DNA of 64,000 nt from Cephalotus follicularis. Its lineage: Eukaryota > Streptophyta > Magnoliopsida > Oxalidales > Cephalotaceae. Location of the stretch: assembly GCA_001972305.1 (NCBI GenBank), contig BDDD01001460.1, positions 62,001-126,000 on the forward strand. Direction: 5' to 3'. The notes below the pieces were generated by a model that was not told the origin of the DNA, searched no databases, and saw nothing but the letters and a program-made list of their open reading frames with translations. Shown here piece by piece: positions 1 through 10,826 of this stretch (its first letter is position 1; each line of letters starts with the position of its first letter). The position numbers were made by a program, and so were the translations under genes.

Positions 1-404
1 AGGGAGAGTGTACATAGCCTGTTTCCTTTGTTGTTGATTGTTGGCATTTTTCAAAGAGGTGCTTGGAGCAGTAGCGTTTTCAAATAGGAGAGGGAACTAA
101 AAGCTTTGAGAACCAACGTGAATCTACCCAAGCTTGTACCGGCAAAGACGAAGGAGCCATCACCGTACGGTATGGCCTCTTTGTTCCTCTCTACGGTGAT
201 TTATCATCAATAGCATGCTTGAATGATACAATTCGATTATGACTTGATGTGGTGTTCCTTGTGACCTGTGATATTCTAGCTAAAATCGGACCTGTGTTTT
301 TAGTGGTGTTAAGGTTGCTTCTGCTGCTATGTTTATATTAAAAATTTTTGTTTGCACCCTTAACACCCTATGTCCATTTTTTGGCTCCGGGTATGGATTA
401 CCAT
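1..404. other. Unassigned sequence at window edge
   Basis: I see no long open frame, RNA gene or recognisable repeat family here. It lies where the distal third of element B's left LTR should be, but it does not resemble the matching part of the right LTR (6558-7500). The junction with recognisable LTR sequence is near 400-410. It may be older flanking DNA exposed by truncation of the LTR, or another insertion whose far end is outside the window. Confidence 0.3.
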
Positions 405-409
405 TCCCA

Positions 410-930
410 ACAGAATTCACCCTTAGGTTCACCTGCTAGAGTAGCGAAATTTACCCTTAGGTTCACCTACTCATATGGCGGAATTCACCCATAGGTTCAC
501 CTGCGATAGTGGCCCTTCACTATGCGAAATTCACCCTTAGGTTCACCTGCTAGAGTAGCAGAATTCACCCATAGGTTCACTTGCCATAGTAGCCATTCAC
601 TATGCAAAATTCACCCGTAGGTTCACCTGTAATAGTGACCCTTCACTATGCAGAATTCACCCTTAGGTTTACCTGCTAGAGTAGCAGACTTCACCCTTAA
701 GTTCACCTGCTCATATGGAGGAATTCACCCGTAGGTTCACCTGCTAGAGTAGCCCTTCACTATGCGGACTTCACCCATAGTTTCACCTACTACAGTAGCG
801 GAATTCACCCTCAGGTTTACCAGCTCATATGGCAGAATTCACCAGTAGGTTCACCTACCATAGTAGCCCTTCACTATGTGGAATTCACTCGTAGGTTCAC
901 CTGCAATAGTGGCCCTTTGATTCCTCGGTC
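410..930. repeat. Minisatellite A (GAATTCACCCTTAGGTTCAC units)
   Basis: About fifteen degenerate units built on GAATTCACCCTTAGGTTCAC, separated by short alternating spacers (CATATGGCG, AGAGTAGC, AGTGGCCCTTCACTATGC). The same array lies in the other LTR of element B at 7495-8110, so it is part of the LTR and not an independent locus. Confidence 0.85.
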
Positions 931-1129
931 AGACTATGCGGGTACCTCCCTAATCCCCATGACATAGAGGAGAATGGGTGTGGGTTATCTCGTCAGAGCT
1001 CCACAATGCTGAGCCAAGCTATGACCTTAGAGGTCTGTAACTATAAAACCCTTTGGAAGATTGGTATTGGAGACCAATTGCTTCAGAGAAGGATTCACGT
1101 AGTCTGCACGGCCTTAGAGTTCCCTAAGT

Positions 1130-1510
1130 CCTAATGTCAGACTTGAGCTTTGAGCTCTGACCTCTTCATCCAAGGTCAACCTTCAAGCCTTGAGGTCAGA
1201 TTTTGAGCTTTGAGACCTGATGTCTGCCTCTGACCTCCACCTCCGAAGTCTAATTTCAAGCCTTGAGGTCAAACTTCGAGCTGTTGGAGCTCTGACCTCT
1301 ACCTCTGAGGTCTGGCTTCTAGCACTGAGGTATGCCTTCATGTACCGAGGTCTGCCCTCCAGTATCGAGGTCTACCCTCGAGTACCAAGGTCTACGATCG
1401 AGTATTGAGGTCTGCCCTCGAGTACCGAGGTTTGCCTTCGTCTACCGTGGTCTCCCCTCGTGCACCGAGGTCTGCCCTCATGCACCAAGGTCTGCGACCT
1501 TTGCAGACAT
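1130..1510. repeat. Minisatellite B (GAGGTCTG-type units) in 3' LTR
   Basis: Two linked arrays. The first has units of about 60 bp with alternating 'gagctctgacctctacctc' and 'cttcaagccttgaggtca' blocks. The second, from about 1325, has 24-25 bp units around 'taccgaggtctgccctcga'. They create spurious short open frames encoding repeats such as PSSIEVCPRVPRS. The counterpart lies at 8330-8740. Confidence 0.8.
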
Positions 1511-2119
1511 TCGAATACGGCCGTTCACCAACTCATATTCAACTCAATTCCCATTAATCAATCCAACACTCGATCCAGATGAGCTATAAGCCCCAGTGGT
1601 CGGTCACAACTCAGAAACCACTTTAACAATAAGATCCATACTTGTGGATCCAGAATCAACGGAGAGAAGAGATTAGGCTTATGAGCACGAAATCTCCATC
1701 CTCTCTCAGATCTCAATTTCAATCAACCATTCATCAGGTCAATCACCCTAACTTATGCATCTAGTCCTTATCTAGCAGTTCATAATAGCATATTTTATTT
1801 AAAGTAGTAATACGCATGAGTTCAAGCATGTATGTAGAACCTACCTCGATAACGATTGAGACACAAATCTGGGAGGACTGGGTGTTGAAATCGGTTACAG
1901 ATCTGGATGAATTTGCTGCTAGAGCCGTGATCTGGTTCTTCACTCAGGCTCTATACCCTGCTACTAGCAAAAGACTCATTCTTTACTTGATTCCGCCCAT
2001 TCTCTCTCTAAGAGCAGCGCTGAAACTGAAGCTCCAGGCTTCAGCGTTGAGGGGAAAGAATGAAAGACAATGAGGCAGAGATATCTCTCACTGAATGGTC
2101 GGCAGTAATCTCCCATGGT

Positions 2120-2121
<2 letters not shown>

Positions 2122-2173
<52 letters not shown>

Positions 2174-2185
2174 TTCTCTCTCTAG
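2122..2185. repeat. (CT)n / (CTAT)n microsatellite
   Basis: A run of CT dinucleotides grades into CTAT tetranucleotides inside the element B 3' LTR. The matching position of the 5' LTR (about 9355-9380) has only a short CT-rich stretch, so the tract expanded after insertion. Confidence 0.9.
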
Positions 2186-2382
2186 AACAGAAGGCGAAAA
2201 TCAGTCAAGTAACAATGGTTAGCTGCCTCTCACTTCGTGCTCGAAAGCTTCTTAAAGAAGCTACTAGATTAATATTGGATGTAGGACACTTGGCCAGAGA
2301 TTGTGTTCGACACATGTCTTGTTACCACACCATAGCACGTTATCATTTAATACAACAATTTATACAAGACCCGGGGCTTACA

Positions 2383-2396
2383 TCCTCCCCTCCTTA
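2383..2396 (-). promoter_or_regulatory. Polypurine tract of element B
   Basis: On the minus strand the sequence AAGGAGGGGAGGA directly precedes the LTR start TGTAAGC. It follows the block TCTCGGGACGAGATTTC, a version of the motif that precedes the polypurine tract in the other gypsy elements here (E, F, G, J, M). It would prime plus-strand synthesis. Confidence 0.8.
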
Positions 2397-2479
2397 GAGA
2401 AATCTCGTCCCGAGATTCCCCAAGGTCAAAACAAGAGAGGATACAAAGATCTTACATCTTCTTCATGCTTCCGCTGCGC

Positions 2480-3392
2480 ACTCTGATCCCTCACATAACT
2501 GTAATCCATACTCGGTGCCGATTCCATAGGCTGCTTGCCACGGTCTCCCCGCACTATAGAAGGAAAACTGGTGCTAGGACGACCCTGGTATTGCGATCCA
2601 GAACCACGGCTCTGCTATGAACCTCCTTGTGATCGAGCCAAACTCTGACTTGGTTGATTCCCTGAACCATACCTGTTATGAGGACAATCTGCAGCCATAT
2701 TGTCCATAGCTCCACAGATTAGGCAGTTACTGGTCTTCCACCAACAACCATCTGAAGCATGATTTGTGCGTTGACAATACTCGCACAGATCAAAAGGAAT
2801 CTAATCACCGCCACTGGAAAGTCTAGAGCGACCTCCCTGTGATAACAACCTCCTCTGATGCCTCTGCCGGGAGCCTTGGCCTCGTCTCCTCTGCCGTGAA
2901 CCTTGAAACTATTCTTCGTGTCCTACGGAACCGGAGGGACAATCAATGCTCTGAGGAGATCCACCCTTACTCGGCCTGCTGCTGTTTCCTGACCTCTGGG
3001 ATTTATTACTACCCCTAGAACTCCTCCCTAACAACCAATCTGCAGAAGCAAGCCTACTGCTACCAGCCTGAATCCTCAAGTGGTATAAATCTTTAGCCAC
3101 CGACTCAAGCTCTCTAGCTCTGCTGACCAACTCATAAAAGGATCTTGACTGCAATGGCATTAATCTCTGCCTGATGTCTGGTCTAAGTCCACTAAGAAAC
3201 TTCTTAGCTTTTCTTGCCTCTGTACTGACCACATGAGGAGTAAACCTTGCCAATTCGATAAACTTAGCTTCATATTGAGGCACACTCATACCGCCTTGCA
3301 CTAAACTAAGGAATTCAACTTCCTTTTTGTCAACATCAGTCTCAGGAACATTCGCTTTGTTGAACTCTGTGACAAACATATCCCAAGATATT
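2480..3392 (-). pseudogene. gag: Element B gag, C-terminal part
   Basis: Minus-strand translation of 2909-3379 gives a plant gypsy Gag segment (motifs GGMSVPQYEAKFIELARF and FLSGLRPDIRQRLM). Downstream at about 2690-2800 there are two CCHC knuckles in one frame. The first is intact (C-x2-C-x4-H-x4-C, CEYC...H...C). In the second the histidine is replaced by asparagine. Gag would form the cytoplasmic particle and bind the RNA. The N-terminal half lies at 5919-6440; solo LTR C separates them. After the knuckles no protease follows. Stops and frame changes separate the pieces, so it is a pseudogene. Confidence 0.8.
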
Positions 3393-3397
3393 ACTAT
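3393..3397. repeat. Left target site duplication of solo LTR C (ACTAT)
   Basis: ACTAT directly precedes the TGTAACACC terminus of solo LTR C and is repeated at 5914-5918 after its other end. A 5 bp duplication is the usual size for Ty3/gypsy integrase. Confidence 0.9.
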
Positions 3398-4789
3398 TGT
3401 AACACCCCCGATGGTGGGAGCCCTTACAGGTCATAATACCAAACAAAACATAACAGAATAGCTAAACATGAACATTACGCAAAACGGATGTGGTGGTCTG
3501 AAAACATATCTTATTATCATATCTAATGTTTAACGAAGTCTGAAATTTCCACAAAGTCATAATCTGGAAACATAATCCGATATCCAAAATATTGTTTAAA
3601 AAGCAAATTAGTCTAATACTGTCCTAAAACATGATCAATACTAATGGAAACACAATGGACCAACTCCTAGATGATCCTCCGACAAGTGGGTAACTCTCAT
3701 CACACGTTTCCCCCATCCTTCTGGAAACTTGCCACATAGAAATAGAAACGCGGCTGAGCAAACCTCAGTACGGATAAGGAAAAATAAAACAGTAAACGGT
3801 GAACAAATAATTTGAACTTTAAATTCAGCAAAGTAACATGATAAATATTCTTCAAAATGTAAAGCAGAATATTTGAAAATGGGCAGTTAAAAAAAATTAT
3901 CATAACTTTACAAAAAACATAACATCATAGTTCAAAACTTTATCTGATTTCATAATTCCATAACAGAGAATTATGACATACATACATATATAGGTGCAAG
4001 GGGTTCGCAAGGCCCACATGCTCTGACGGAAAAGTCGTGTACGGCACTACACAAACAATCCCAATACTGAATTTCTGAATTCTAACAATAACTAGAGTAT
4101 ACTCATACGCCTCAAAAGGATCCATATCCTACCCTGAGGATACATATTTAAAAGAGACGTCGTAGACCAATCACACCGCCACGGTAAGTGTCATGCCCTT
4201 CGTACCAAAGAACATGCCTATGATACCTCATAGGTAGGGTTTTTCTCTGTATGTTATTATGCTAAAATATTGTTTTAATCTAAAGCAATTCTAAAACGTA
4301 ACAGATTTTCTAAACAGTTTATGAACATGTCCGAGATCAAAATCATATCTGAATTCATAATCCGATTTGTATATAAAGTTTAACATACTTCCTGAAGTGG
4401 AAGCCATGTCTAAAATAAATAACATATTTTTTATTGCGGAAAACATGCATATTAAAATCAATATCCGATGTAACAATAACAAAATCCAATTCGAATAAGT
4501 TATTGTCCAACGAGAATATACGTACCAAATATGAATTTTAATTCGAATAAAATCAAGAGCAAAATCATAGAAACATAAATCCAATTTACTTTAAAATCGA
4601 TAGGAGTTTATCAAAGAATGATGTATCCGTACCTTAGCAGTTCAAAAAATCTAATCAAACTAGAATACCAGACAAAAGCACCCTATAAGTGTCCTAAAAT
4701 CCACCACGGATGATATCAAGACCTAAACATATAGGCCCAAACATCACATAACATAAAAAGAAGCAAACATCAAAACTGCCAGTGAAAGC

Positions 4790-4930
4790 GTCGACTATTT
4801 ATTCTTAGGCGTCGACGGTTTCATTGCATAGAAGGACAAAGCGCAGAGCAAAGCGTCGACTAAACACAGCATAACATGTACAAAGTGGCGACGCTTAAAA
4901 GACAAGCATCGACGGTTTGCGTCAGACACA
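4790..4930 (-). repeat. TCGA-palindrome cluster 2 of solo LTR C
   Basis: About six copies of a GCGTCGAC-centred motif, some decayed (GCATCGAC, GTGGCGACGC), at 20-35 bp intervals. In the LTR's own orientation they lie at roughly +980 to +1120. Confidence 0.8.
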
Positions 4931-5654
4931 GAATACCAGTCCAGAACTAGTTTCAAATCCATGGTCAAATCTGATTTTTGATAAACACGATGCATAATTA
5001 ACAACATGTATGTTCTGTGACATGTTATATTAGTTCAAAAACGCCAGAATAAACCTATGATTTTATGTAAAGTATAAAAAACATTTTGAATTTGAAATTT
5101 TTGGATATTTAAACAGTTTGTACAAATCGGGAACTATAATCCGATTTTTGTTTCCCAAAGTATAAAACAGTAACATATATGTAGCTATAGCGTAACTTAT
5201 TTGATTAGAATTCCAGTATAACAAAATATGCACATAAATTTCATATATTAACAAATTAAAAATAGCAGAAAATTAGTTTCAACGGGTCTCTAAAATCATG
5301 CTCAAAAATTAAATTCTATTCGGTTTTAATACAAATTAAAGGGTGATATTGAAACTATGTAGTACAAACTACAATTTTTGTTTAGAAAATACCTTTAGAA
5401 AACGTCGTTTTGATGAAGATTGAGACCAACAAAGTTGCTGTGTTGGTTTGTAAGAAATGCAGAAATGGGTTTGAAATTTAAAAAGAATTCGTCTGATTAA
5501 TGCTCAAATCCGTGTGTTTAATGGCAAAATTCGGTATGTTAAAACATTTCCATATAGGCAAAAACGCGTTCAGCTATTTAGGAAATCAATTGGCCAGTTT
5601 ACGGAAAGAATCCAACATTCCAAAAACACTGTCACCGTCCAAAACAATTAAGGA

Positions 5655-5790
5655 AGACGCGTCGACAGTTTGCTGAAAGCGTCGATGGTTAAACACTTAA
5701 ATACAAAACGTGTCGATGTCACACGTTTAGGTGTCAACGTGTCTCACAGCACCCAAAGCGTCGACGGTTCTAATAAGAGTGTCGTCGCTT
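5655..5790 (-). repeat. TCGA-palindrome cluster 1 of solo LTR C
   Basis: Five or six copies of the GCGTCGACG / GTGTCGATG motif, roughly +120 to +260 from the LTR start in its own orientation. This is the same relative position as cluster 1 in J, K, M, E, I and H. Confidence 0.8.
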
Positions 5791-5918
5791 TGTGCCTAGA
5801 AAACAAACAAAAAATAAAATAAAATCAAAGAGTTAACACACCATAGCATATATCAAAAGGTATAAACGCAGCATAAAATGATAATCATGTAAGCATAGAA
5901 ATGGGTTATTACAACTAT

Positions 5919-6440
5919 CCCTGATTCTTTCCATGAGGCATCAACCATCCTCCACCACATTTTTGCTTCATCTTGGAGCATATAAGCAGCAAAAGCAACC
6001 TTCTGAAAATTTGGACACTCTAAGAACCCAAAAATCTTGTCCATATGTCTTAACCATTCTTCGGGGGCAACAGTATTTGAATCCCCTGTGAAAGTGGGAG
6101 GATTTAGCTCCAAGAACCTAATCAAGGGATCCTCCCTGTGTGTAGTCCACTCAACTGGTCTTCCTACTGCTTCTGCATGCCTAGCTGGTCTTGCAGCTGG
6201 GGTTTACTTTGCTATAGCCACTTGTCGCTGCATAATTTCATTCATTTGGGCCCTCATAGCATTCATCTCCCTCATATAATGTCTGGGCTACTCTTGAGCA
6301 GGAGTAAAAAATTCTACTTCTTGAGACACATTCTCTTCTTCCTGTTCTCCAACTTCTATATTGGCTCGGGTACGTCTCGTCGATGACCCTACTCCAGCCC
6401 TTCTTGCAGTTCCTCTTCGTCAATATCCATTTATCATATC
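5919..6440 (-). pseudogene. gag: Element B gag, N-terminal part
   Basis: Minus-strand translation gives the start of the retrotransposon Gag domain: FLELNPPTFTGDSNTV, then EEWLRHMDKIFGFLECP and DEAKMWWRMVDASW at 5930-6125. Upstream, an Arg/Glu-rich N-terminal segment in the same frame is broken by at least three stops (about 6170-6440). The frame ends at the ACTAT duplication of solo LTR C and resumes at 3392. The primer site lies about 100 bp upstream, the spacing expected between 5' LTR and gag. Confidence 0.8.
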
Positions 6441-6539
6441 CGCAACCCCAAAATAATTATAGCAATAATGAATCATCTTCTCCATGTCACTTAGTTCAAT
6501 AGCCAAGGATCTTATCTTGGCATATCCAGCATAGTTTAT

Positions 6540-6551
6540 GCTCTGATACCA
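6540..6551 (-). promoter_or_regulatory. tRNA-Met primer binding site of element B
   Basis: Minus strand TGGTATCAGAGC, complementary to the 3' end of plant initiator-Met tRNA, placed 6 bases from the LTR end. It fixes the orientation of element B. Confidence 0.9.
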
Positions 6552-7189
6552 CCAAACTATCACGCCCTGAACCATAAGGAGGACCCCACGGTCCGACACA
6601 TGACATGTCGTCCATACAAATCAATCATAATCATCCAAAATGAGCTCTAAATAAAAAACTTTTAATATATAATAATGCATGCGGCATTAACCATTCATAT
6701 CTTGCATGGATAAACCCAACATATACATCAACATCTTATATCTCAAGCTTTGCCACAAGTTTGCAGGTCAAGAATAACTGGAATACAATAATTCTAATAC
6801 ATCAAGTCTCTTATACAAGGAAGGTATAAACAGTAGGAATTGCGCTGCTGATGAAGCCTTGCTCTGCGATCTGACCCATTTGATAAGAGAAGTATCACCT
6901 GTACTTGCCCCTGGTTGTTGGGCATATATTTTGAAAGTCATCATCCATAACCTTCCATAACCATAACTATAAGGTTCCATCATCATTCATCTCCCGTAAC
7001 ATTCCAAAGCATCATGGGGCACATTTAAGCTCTCATCGGCCTCCTCTGCCGAAGTAGTAGACCATATACATTTCACAATCATCTATAGCCATACTATACC
7101 GTTCAAGGAAATAAAGAATGAGAAGGTAATACTTTCATCTGTCTATGTACTCTTGGTGTCGCAGGCAGAGAAGCCAAGATAAAACTGGC

Positions 7190-7345
7190 CTGGTCATACG
7201 AGCAGACGAGCTTTCCTCAGACTCCTTTACTCAAGGTAGCGGAGAAGCATACCTCGACCTCCTCGGCTCGAGGTAGCAGAGAAGCATTCCTCGGCCTCTT
7301 GGGCTTGAGGTAGCAGAGATGCATACCTCAGCCTCCTTGACTCGA
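7190..7345. repeat. Minisatellite D (CTCGAGGTAGCAGAGAAGCAT units)
   Basis: Three to four degenerate units of about 45 bp containing CCTCGGCTCGAGGTAGC and GAGAAGCATACCTCG. Each CCTCGGCTCGAGG forms a short inverted repeat. Present only in the 5' LTR because the matching part of the 3' LTR is missing. Confidence 0.7.
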
Positions 7346-7494
7346 GGTAGCATCACCATCGTCTACGCACTACTAGTGCTGCAGAGGATGAAGTCGAGAT
7401 AACACTGGTCTGGTTGACTCTTCCCTTAATGCTAGTCTCTTTAGGACATAGCATATTGGGTGGTCTGGGTTATTTGGAGTTACATGGGGCCCTC

Positions 7495-8110
7495 ACAGAC
7501 CTTCACATTGCAGAATTCACCCTTAGGTTCACATACTCATATGGGAAAATTCACACGTAAGTTCAACCTGCCAGAGTAACCCTTCACTTTGCAAAATTCA
7601 CCTGTAGGTTTACCTGCAATAGTGGCCCTTCACTATACGGAATTCACCCTTAGGTTCACCTGCTAGAGTAGCGGATTCACCATTAGGTTCACCTGCTCAT
7701 ATGGAGGAATTCACCTGTAGGTTCACCTGCCAGAGTAGCCCTTCACTATGCAGAATTCACCCTTAGGTTCACCTACAATAATGGCCCTTCACTATGCGGA
7801 ATTCACCTTTAGGTTCACCTACTCATATGCGGAATTCACCTGTAGGTTCACCTACTCATATGGCGGAATTCACCCGCAGGTTCACCTGCCAGGGTAGCCC
7901 TTCACTATGCGGAATTCACCCATAGGTTCATCTGGAATAATGGTCCTTCACTATGTAGAATTCACCCTTACATTCACCTACTAGAGTAGCGGAATTTACC
8001 CTTAGGTTCACCTGCTCATATGGAGGAATTCACTCGTAGGTTCACCTGCCATAGTAGCCTTCACTATGCAGAATTTACCCATAGGTTCACCTGCAATAGT
8101 GGCCATTCGA
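7495..8110. repeat. Minisatellite A in 5' LTR
   Basis: Second copy of the GAATTCACCCTTAGGTTCAC array, about seventeen units. Unit order and number differ from 410-930, so the arrays diverged by unit gain or loss after insertion. Confidence 0.85.
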
Positions 8111-8329
8111 TTCCTCTGTCATACTACGTGGGTACCTTCATAATCTCTATGACATAAAGGAGTATGGGTTTGGGTTATCTCGTCAGAGCTCGACAATTTT
8201 GAGCCAAGCTATGACCTTAGAGGTCTACAACTATAAAACCCTTTGGAAGATTGGTATTGGAGACCAATTGCTTCAGAGAAGGATTCACGTAGTCCGCACA
8301 GCCTTAGAGTTCCCTAAGTCCTAATGTCA

Positions 8330-8740
8330 GACTTGAGCTTTGAGCTCTGAACTCTTCCTCCGAGGTCTACCATCAAGCCTTGAGGTCAGACTTCGAGCTT
8401 TGAGCCTTGATGTCTGCCTTTGACCTCTACCTCAGAAGTTTGACTTCAAGCCTTAAGGTCAGACTTCGAGCTATTTGAACTCTGTCCTCTACCTTCAAAG
8501 TCTAACTTCAAGCCTTGAGGTCAGACTTTGAGCTATTGGAGCTCTGACCTCTACCTTTGAGGTTTGGTTTCTAGCTCTAAGGTATGCCTTCATGTACCAA
8601 TGTCTGCCCTCAAGTATCGAGGTCTGCCCTCGAGTACCAAGGTCTGCCTTCATATACCAAGGTTTGCCCTCGTGTACCGAGGTCTGTTCTTGTGCACCGA
8701 GGTCTACCTTCGTGTACCAAGGTCTACAACCTTTGCAGAT
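8330..8740. repeat. Minisatellite B in 5' LTR
   Basis: Counterpart of 1130-1510. It has one more of the ~60 bp units, followed by the 24-25 bp 'ccgaggtctgccctcg' units. Confidence 0.8.
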
Positions 8741-9582
8741 AGGCGAATACTGCCGTTCACCAGCTCATATTCAACTCAAATCCCATTAATCAATCCAACA
8801 CTCTATCTAGAGGAGCTATGATCCCTAGTGGTTAGTCACAACTCAGAAACCACTCTAACACTAAGATCCATACTCATGGATTCAGAATCAGCAGAGATAA
8901 GAGATTAGGCTTATAAGCCCGAAACTCCATCATCTCTTAGATCTGTATTTCAATCAACCATTCAACAAGTTAATCACCCTAACTTATGCATCTAGTCCTG
9001 ATCTAGCAGTTTATTACAACATATTTCATTTAAAGCAGTAATACGCATGAGTTCAAACATGTATGTAGAACCTACCTTGATAACGATTGAGACGGAGATC
9101 TGGGAGGACTGGCTGTTGAAACCGGTTACAGATCTGGATGAATCTGCTACTAGAACCGTGATTTGGTTCTTCCCTCAGGCTCTACACGCTGCTACTAGCC
9201 ATAGACTTCTTCTTTACTTGATTCCACCCACACACTCTCTCTAAGTGCAACGTTGAAACTGAAGTTCCAAGCTTCAGCATCGAGGGGAAAGAAGGAGAGA
9301 CGGTGAGGAAAAGATATCTCTCACTGAACGGTCGTTAGTAATCACCCATGGTTCATCACTTTCTCTCTTTCTCTCTTTAGAATAGGAGGCAAGAATCAGC
9401 CAAGTAACAATGGCTAGCTGCCCCTCACTTCGTGCCCAAAAGCTTTTTAAAGAAGCTACTATATTAATATTGGATGCATAACACTTGGCAAGAGATTGTG
9501 GTGGACACATGTCATGTTACCATACCATAGCACATTATCATTTAATACAACAATTTATACAAGACTCGGGACTTACAGTTCA

Positions 9583-10436
9583 TGTATAAGGATTGGTATA
9601 GTCCAAGCATCCTCTTAGGTCTATCCCTATAGACCTTGATTCCTAATGACACGAGCCGGCCCAGCCTACCTAACTTGGACGAGCCGGGTCATACGAGAAT
9701 TTCCATCATCTCCTCATCCAACTCAAATTAGCTTAACATTCATTAACTTTACAGGAGTTTTAACTAAGATTTCCTATTACATGCTTCCTCTAGCAGAGCA
9801 CACTAAGGCTTAAGATTAAGCTTAAGGCAGACTATGTTTCCTTCTTATTTCATATTCATATCCCCTGATTCTATATTCAGACTACATACGTCTGACCACG
9901 TGTTTGGCAGAGAAGAGGGCGTTGAGTACAGAGGTCAGCGTTTCAACCTTCAACTCTTCTTAAGCTTCTCTACTTCGAGGTTGACCTCTTCTTTGAAGTC
10001 TGCCATAGAGTTTTGAGCTCTGACTTTTACTTCCTAGTCTGACCTCTAGGATTTACCTAAAGTCTTTCCTTCCAAGTCTAACATCTGGTCTCTACTTCCA
10101 AAGTCTGCTCATCTACTCTAGCATCTACCCTTGAGGTCTGACCTTCGTCGCTGAGGTCTGTCTTACCACTAAGCTTCGCTCCCCAAGCTCTGCCTTAACC
10201 TCTATTCTCTGCCTAGTCCTCTGAACTCTTATCTCCACCTCTGTGCTCTGCACTATGGTCTCCTACATACTCAAATACTAACAATCAGCACAAGAATATC
10301 ACGGTCATTTAATTTCATTTCTTTCATCATATAACATAACATTTCCATGCACTTGAGTAGAGTAGCTGCATAGGCTAAGAATATATATATTTTTTGCAAT
10401 TAAACAGGCAATATATATATATATATATATATAGAA
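9583..10436. other. Degenerate LTR-like sequence with AT tract
   Basis: No coding sequence. 9960-10260 repeats the phrases of minisatellite B of element B ('gagctctgac', 'tctgacctct'), so it is probably a decayed LTR of a related family. It ends in an alternating AT tract (10411-10434) that directly abuts the first viral base. Confidence 0.45.
10411..10434. repeat. (AT)n tract at the viral junction
   Basis: About eleven AT dinucleotides immediately left of the pararetrovirus fragment, with a shorter AT run at 10381-10392. Confidence 0.9.
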
Positions 10437-10826
10437 GCGGTCGTCTTCCTCTTCTTCTGATAGAGAAGAACTAATTGACCCTATTAAACTAGAAATTCAA
10501 GAAGAAACAACAAAATTTGTCAATTTGATAGAAAGAATAACATATCAAAAATTGAATATTAACATTACTATTGCAATTCAAGATTCTTTCAAACTTCAAA
10601 CAATTGCCCTGCTAGATTCAGGTGCACAAAAAAATTGTATTCAAGAGGAATTAATTCCGACAAAATTCTTTGAAAAAACTGAATAGAAATTATCCACTGC
10701 TAACGGTGAAAACCTTAGAGTTAAATTCAAAATTTCTGATGTCCATATCTGTAATGAAGGTATTTACATCAAACAATCATTTATCCTAGTCAAAGATAAT
10801 TTAGACATAGGAATAATCCTATGTTA
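10437..10826 (+). pseudogene. Pararetrovirus protease fragment (extra copy)
   Basis: Repeats 13390-13780 with scattered changes: the serine-rich stretch, the region before the protease and the aspartic protease motif Asp-Ser-Gly-Ala. It carries an in-frame stop shortly after the protease motif and ends abruptly at about 10826, where it joins a piece that belongs upstream in the viral genome. A non-functional second copy. Confidence 0.85.

Larger units (their letters stand above)
405..2382 (-). repeat. Element B 3' LTR, truncated at its distal end
   Basis: Aligns by eye along its whole length with 7495-9577 of the other LTR: the same minisatellite blocks, the same unique stretch after them and the same terminus, which reads TGTAAGCCCC on the minus strand from 2382. 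The last 0.9 kb of the LTR (homologous to 6558-7495) is missing on the left. A donor-like AG|GTAGGTT sequence on the minus strand near 1845 is shared with the 5' LTR and with element G. Confidence 0.8.
3398..5913 (-). mobile_element. Solo LTR C (family of element J)
   Basis: 2516 bp bounded by TGTAACACC on the left and GGTTATTACA on the right, flanked by ACTAT duplications. Read on the minus strand it starts TGTAATAACC and ends GGGTGTTACA, the usual termini of these LTRs. No coding sequence lies inside. It shares blocks with the element J LTRs, for example the segment around 3980-4060 with 45490-45545 and the hairpin at 3754-3768 with 45808-45824. It splits the element B gag gene. A single LTR with a target duplication is the product of recombination between the two LTRs of a full element. 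Confidence 0.9.
405..9577 (-). mobile_element. Element B: LTR-gag-LTR gypsy retrotransposon lacking pol
   Basis: On the minus strand the order is 5' LTR (6558-9577), tRNA-Met primer site (6540-6551), gag (interrupted by solo LTR C), polypurine tract (2383-2396) and 3' LTR (about 405-2382). No protease, reverse transcriptase, RNase H or integrase sequence is visible. The gag zinc-knuckle region near 2690-2800 passes within a few hundred bases into the usual end-of-pol sequence before the polypurine tract, so pol was deleted as a block. This resembles the non-autonomous plant elements called TR-GAG. The right flank GTTCA (9578-9582) is the candidate target duplication, but the left end is not intact, so it cannot be confirmed. 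Confidence 0.8.
6558..9577 (-). repeat. Element B 5' LTR
   Basis: About 3.0 kb, from minus-strand start TGTAAGTCCC (9577) to an end reading GGGCGTGATA. The terminal CA is mutated to TA; element G keeps GGGCGTGACA at the homologous end. It contains four minisatellite blocks (about 7190-7340, 7495-8110, 8330-8560, 8590-8740) and a donor-like AAG|GTAGGTT near 9075 on the minus strand. Confidence 0.85.

Noticed and set aside
410-930. Regularly spaced repeats resembling a CRISPR array
   Set aside because: Spacers are themselves repeated, units are degenerate, and the array is duplicated inside both LTRs of a eukaryotic retrotransposon.
1220-1589. Short open frames with repeated PSSIEVCPRVPR-like peptides
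   Set aside because: Products of the GAGGTCTG minisatellite; the same occurs at 8564-8821 in the other LTR.
2095-2397. Open frame with a serine/leucine-rich hydrophobic start
   Set aside because: Generated by the CT microsatellite inside an LTR; not kept in the other LTR.
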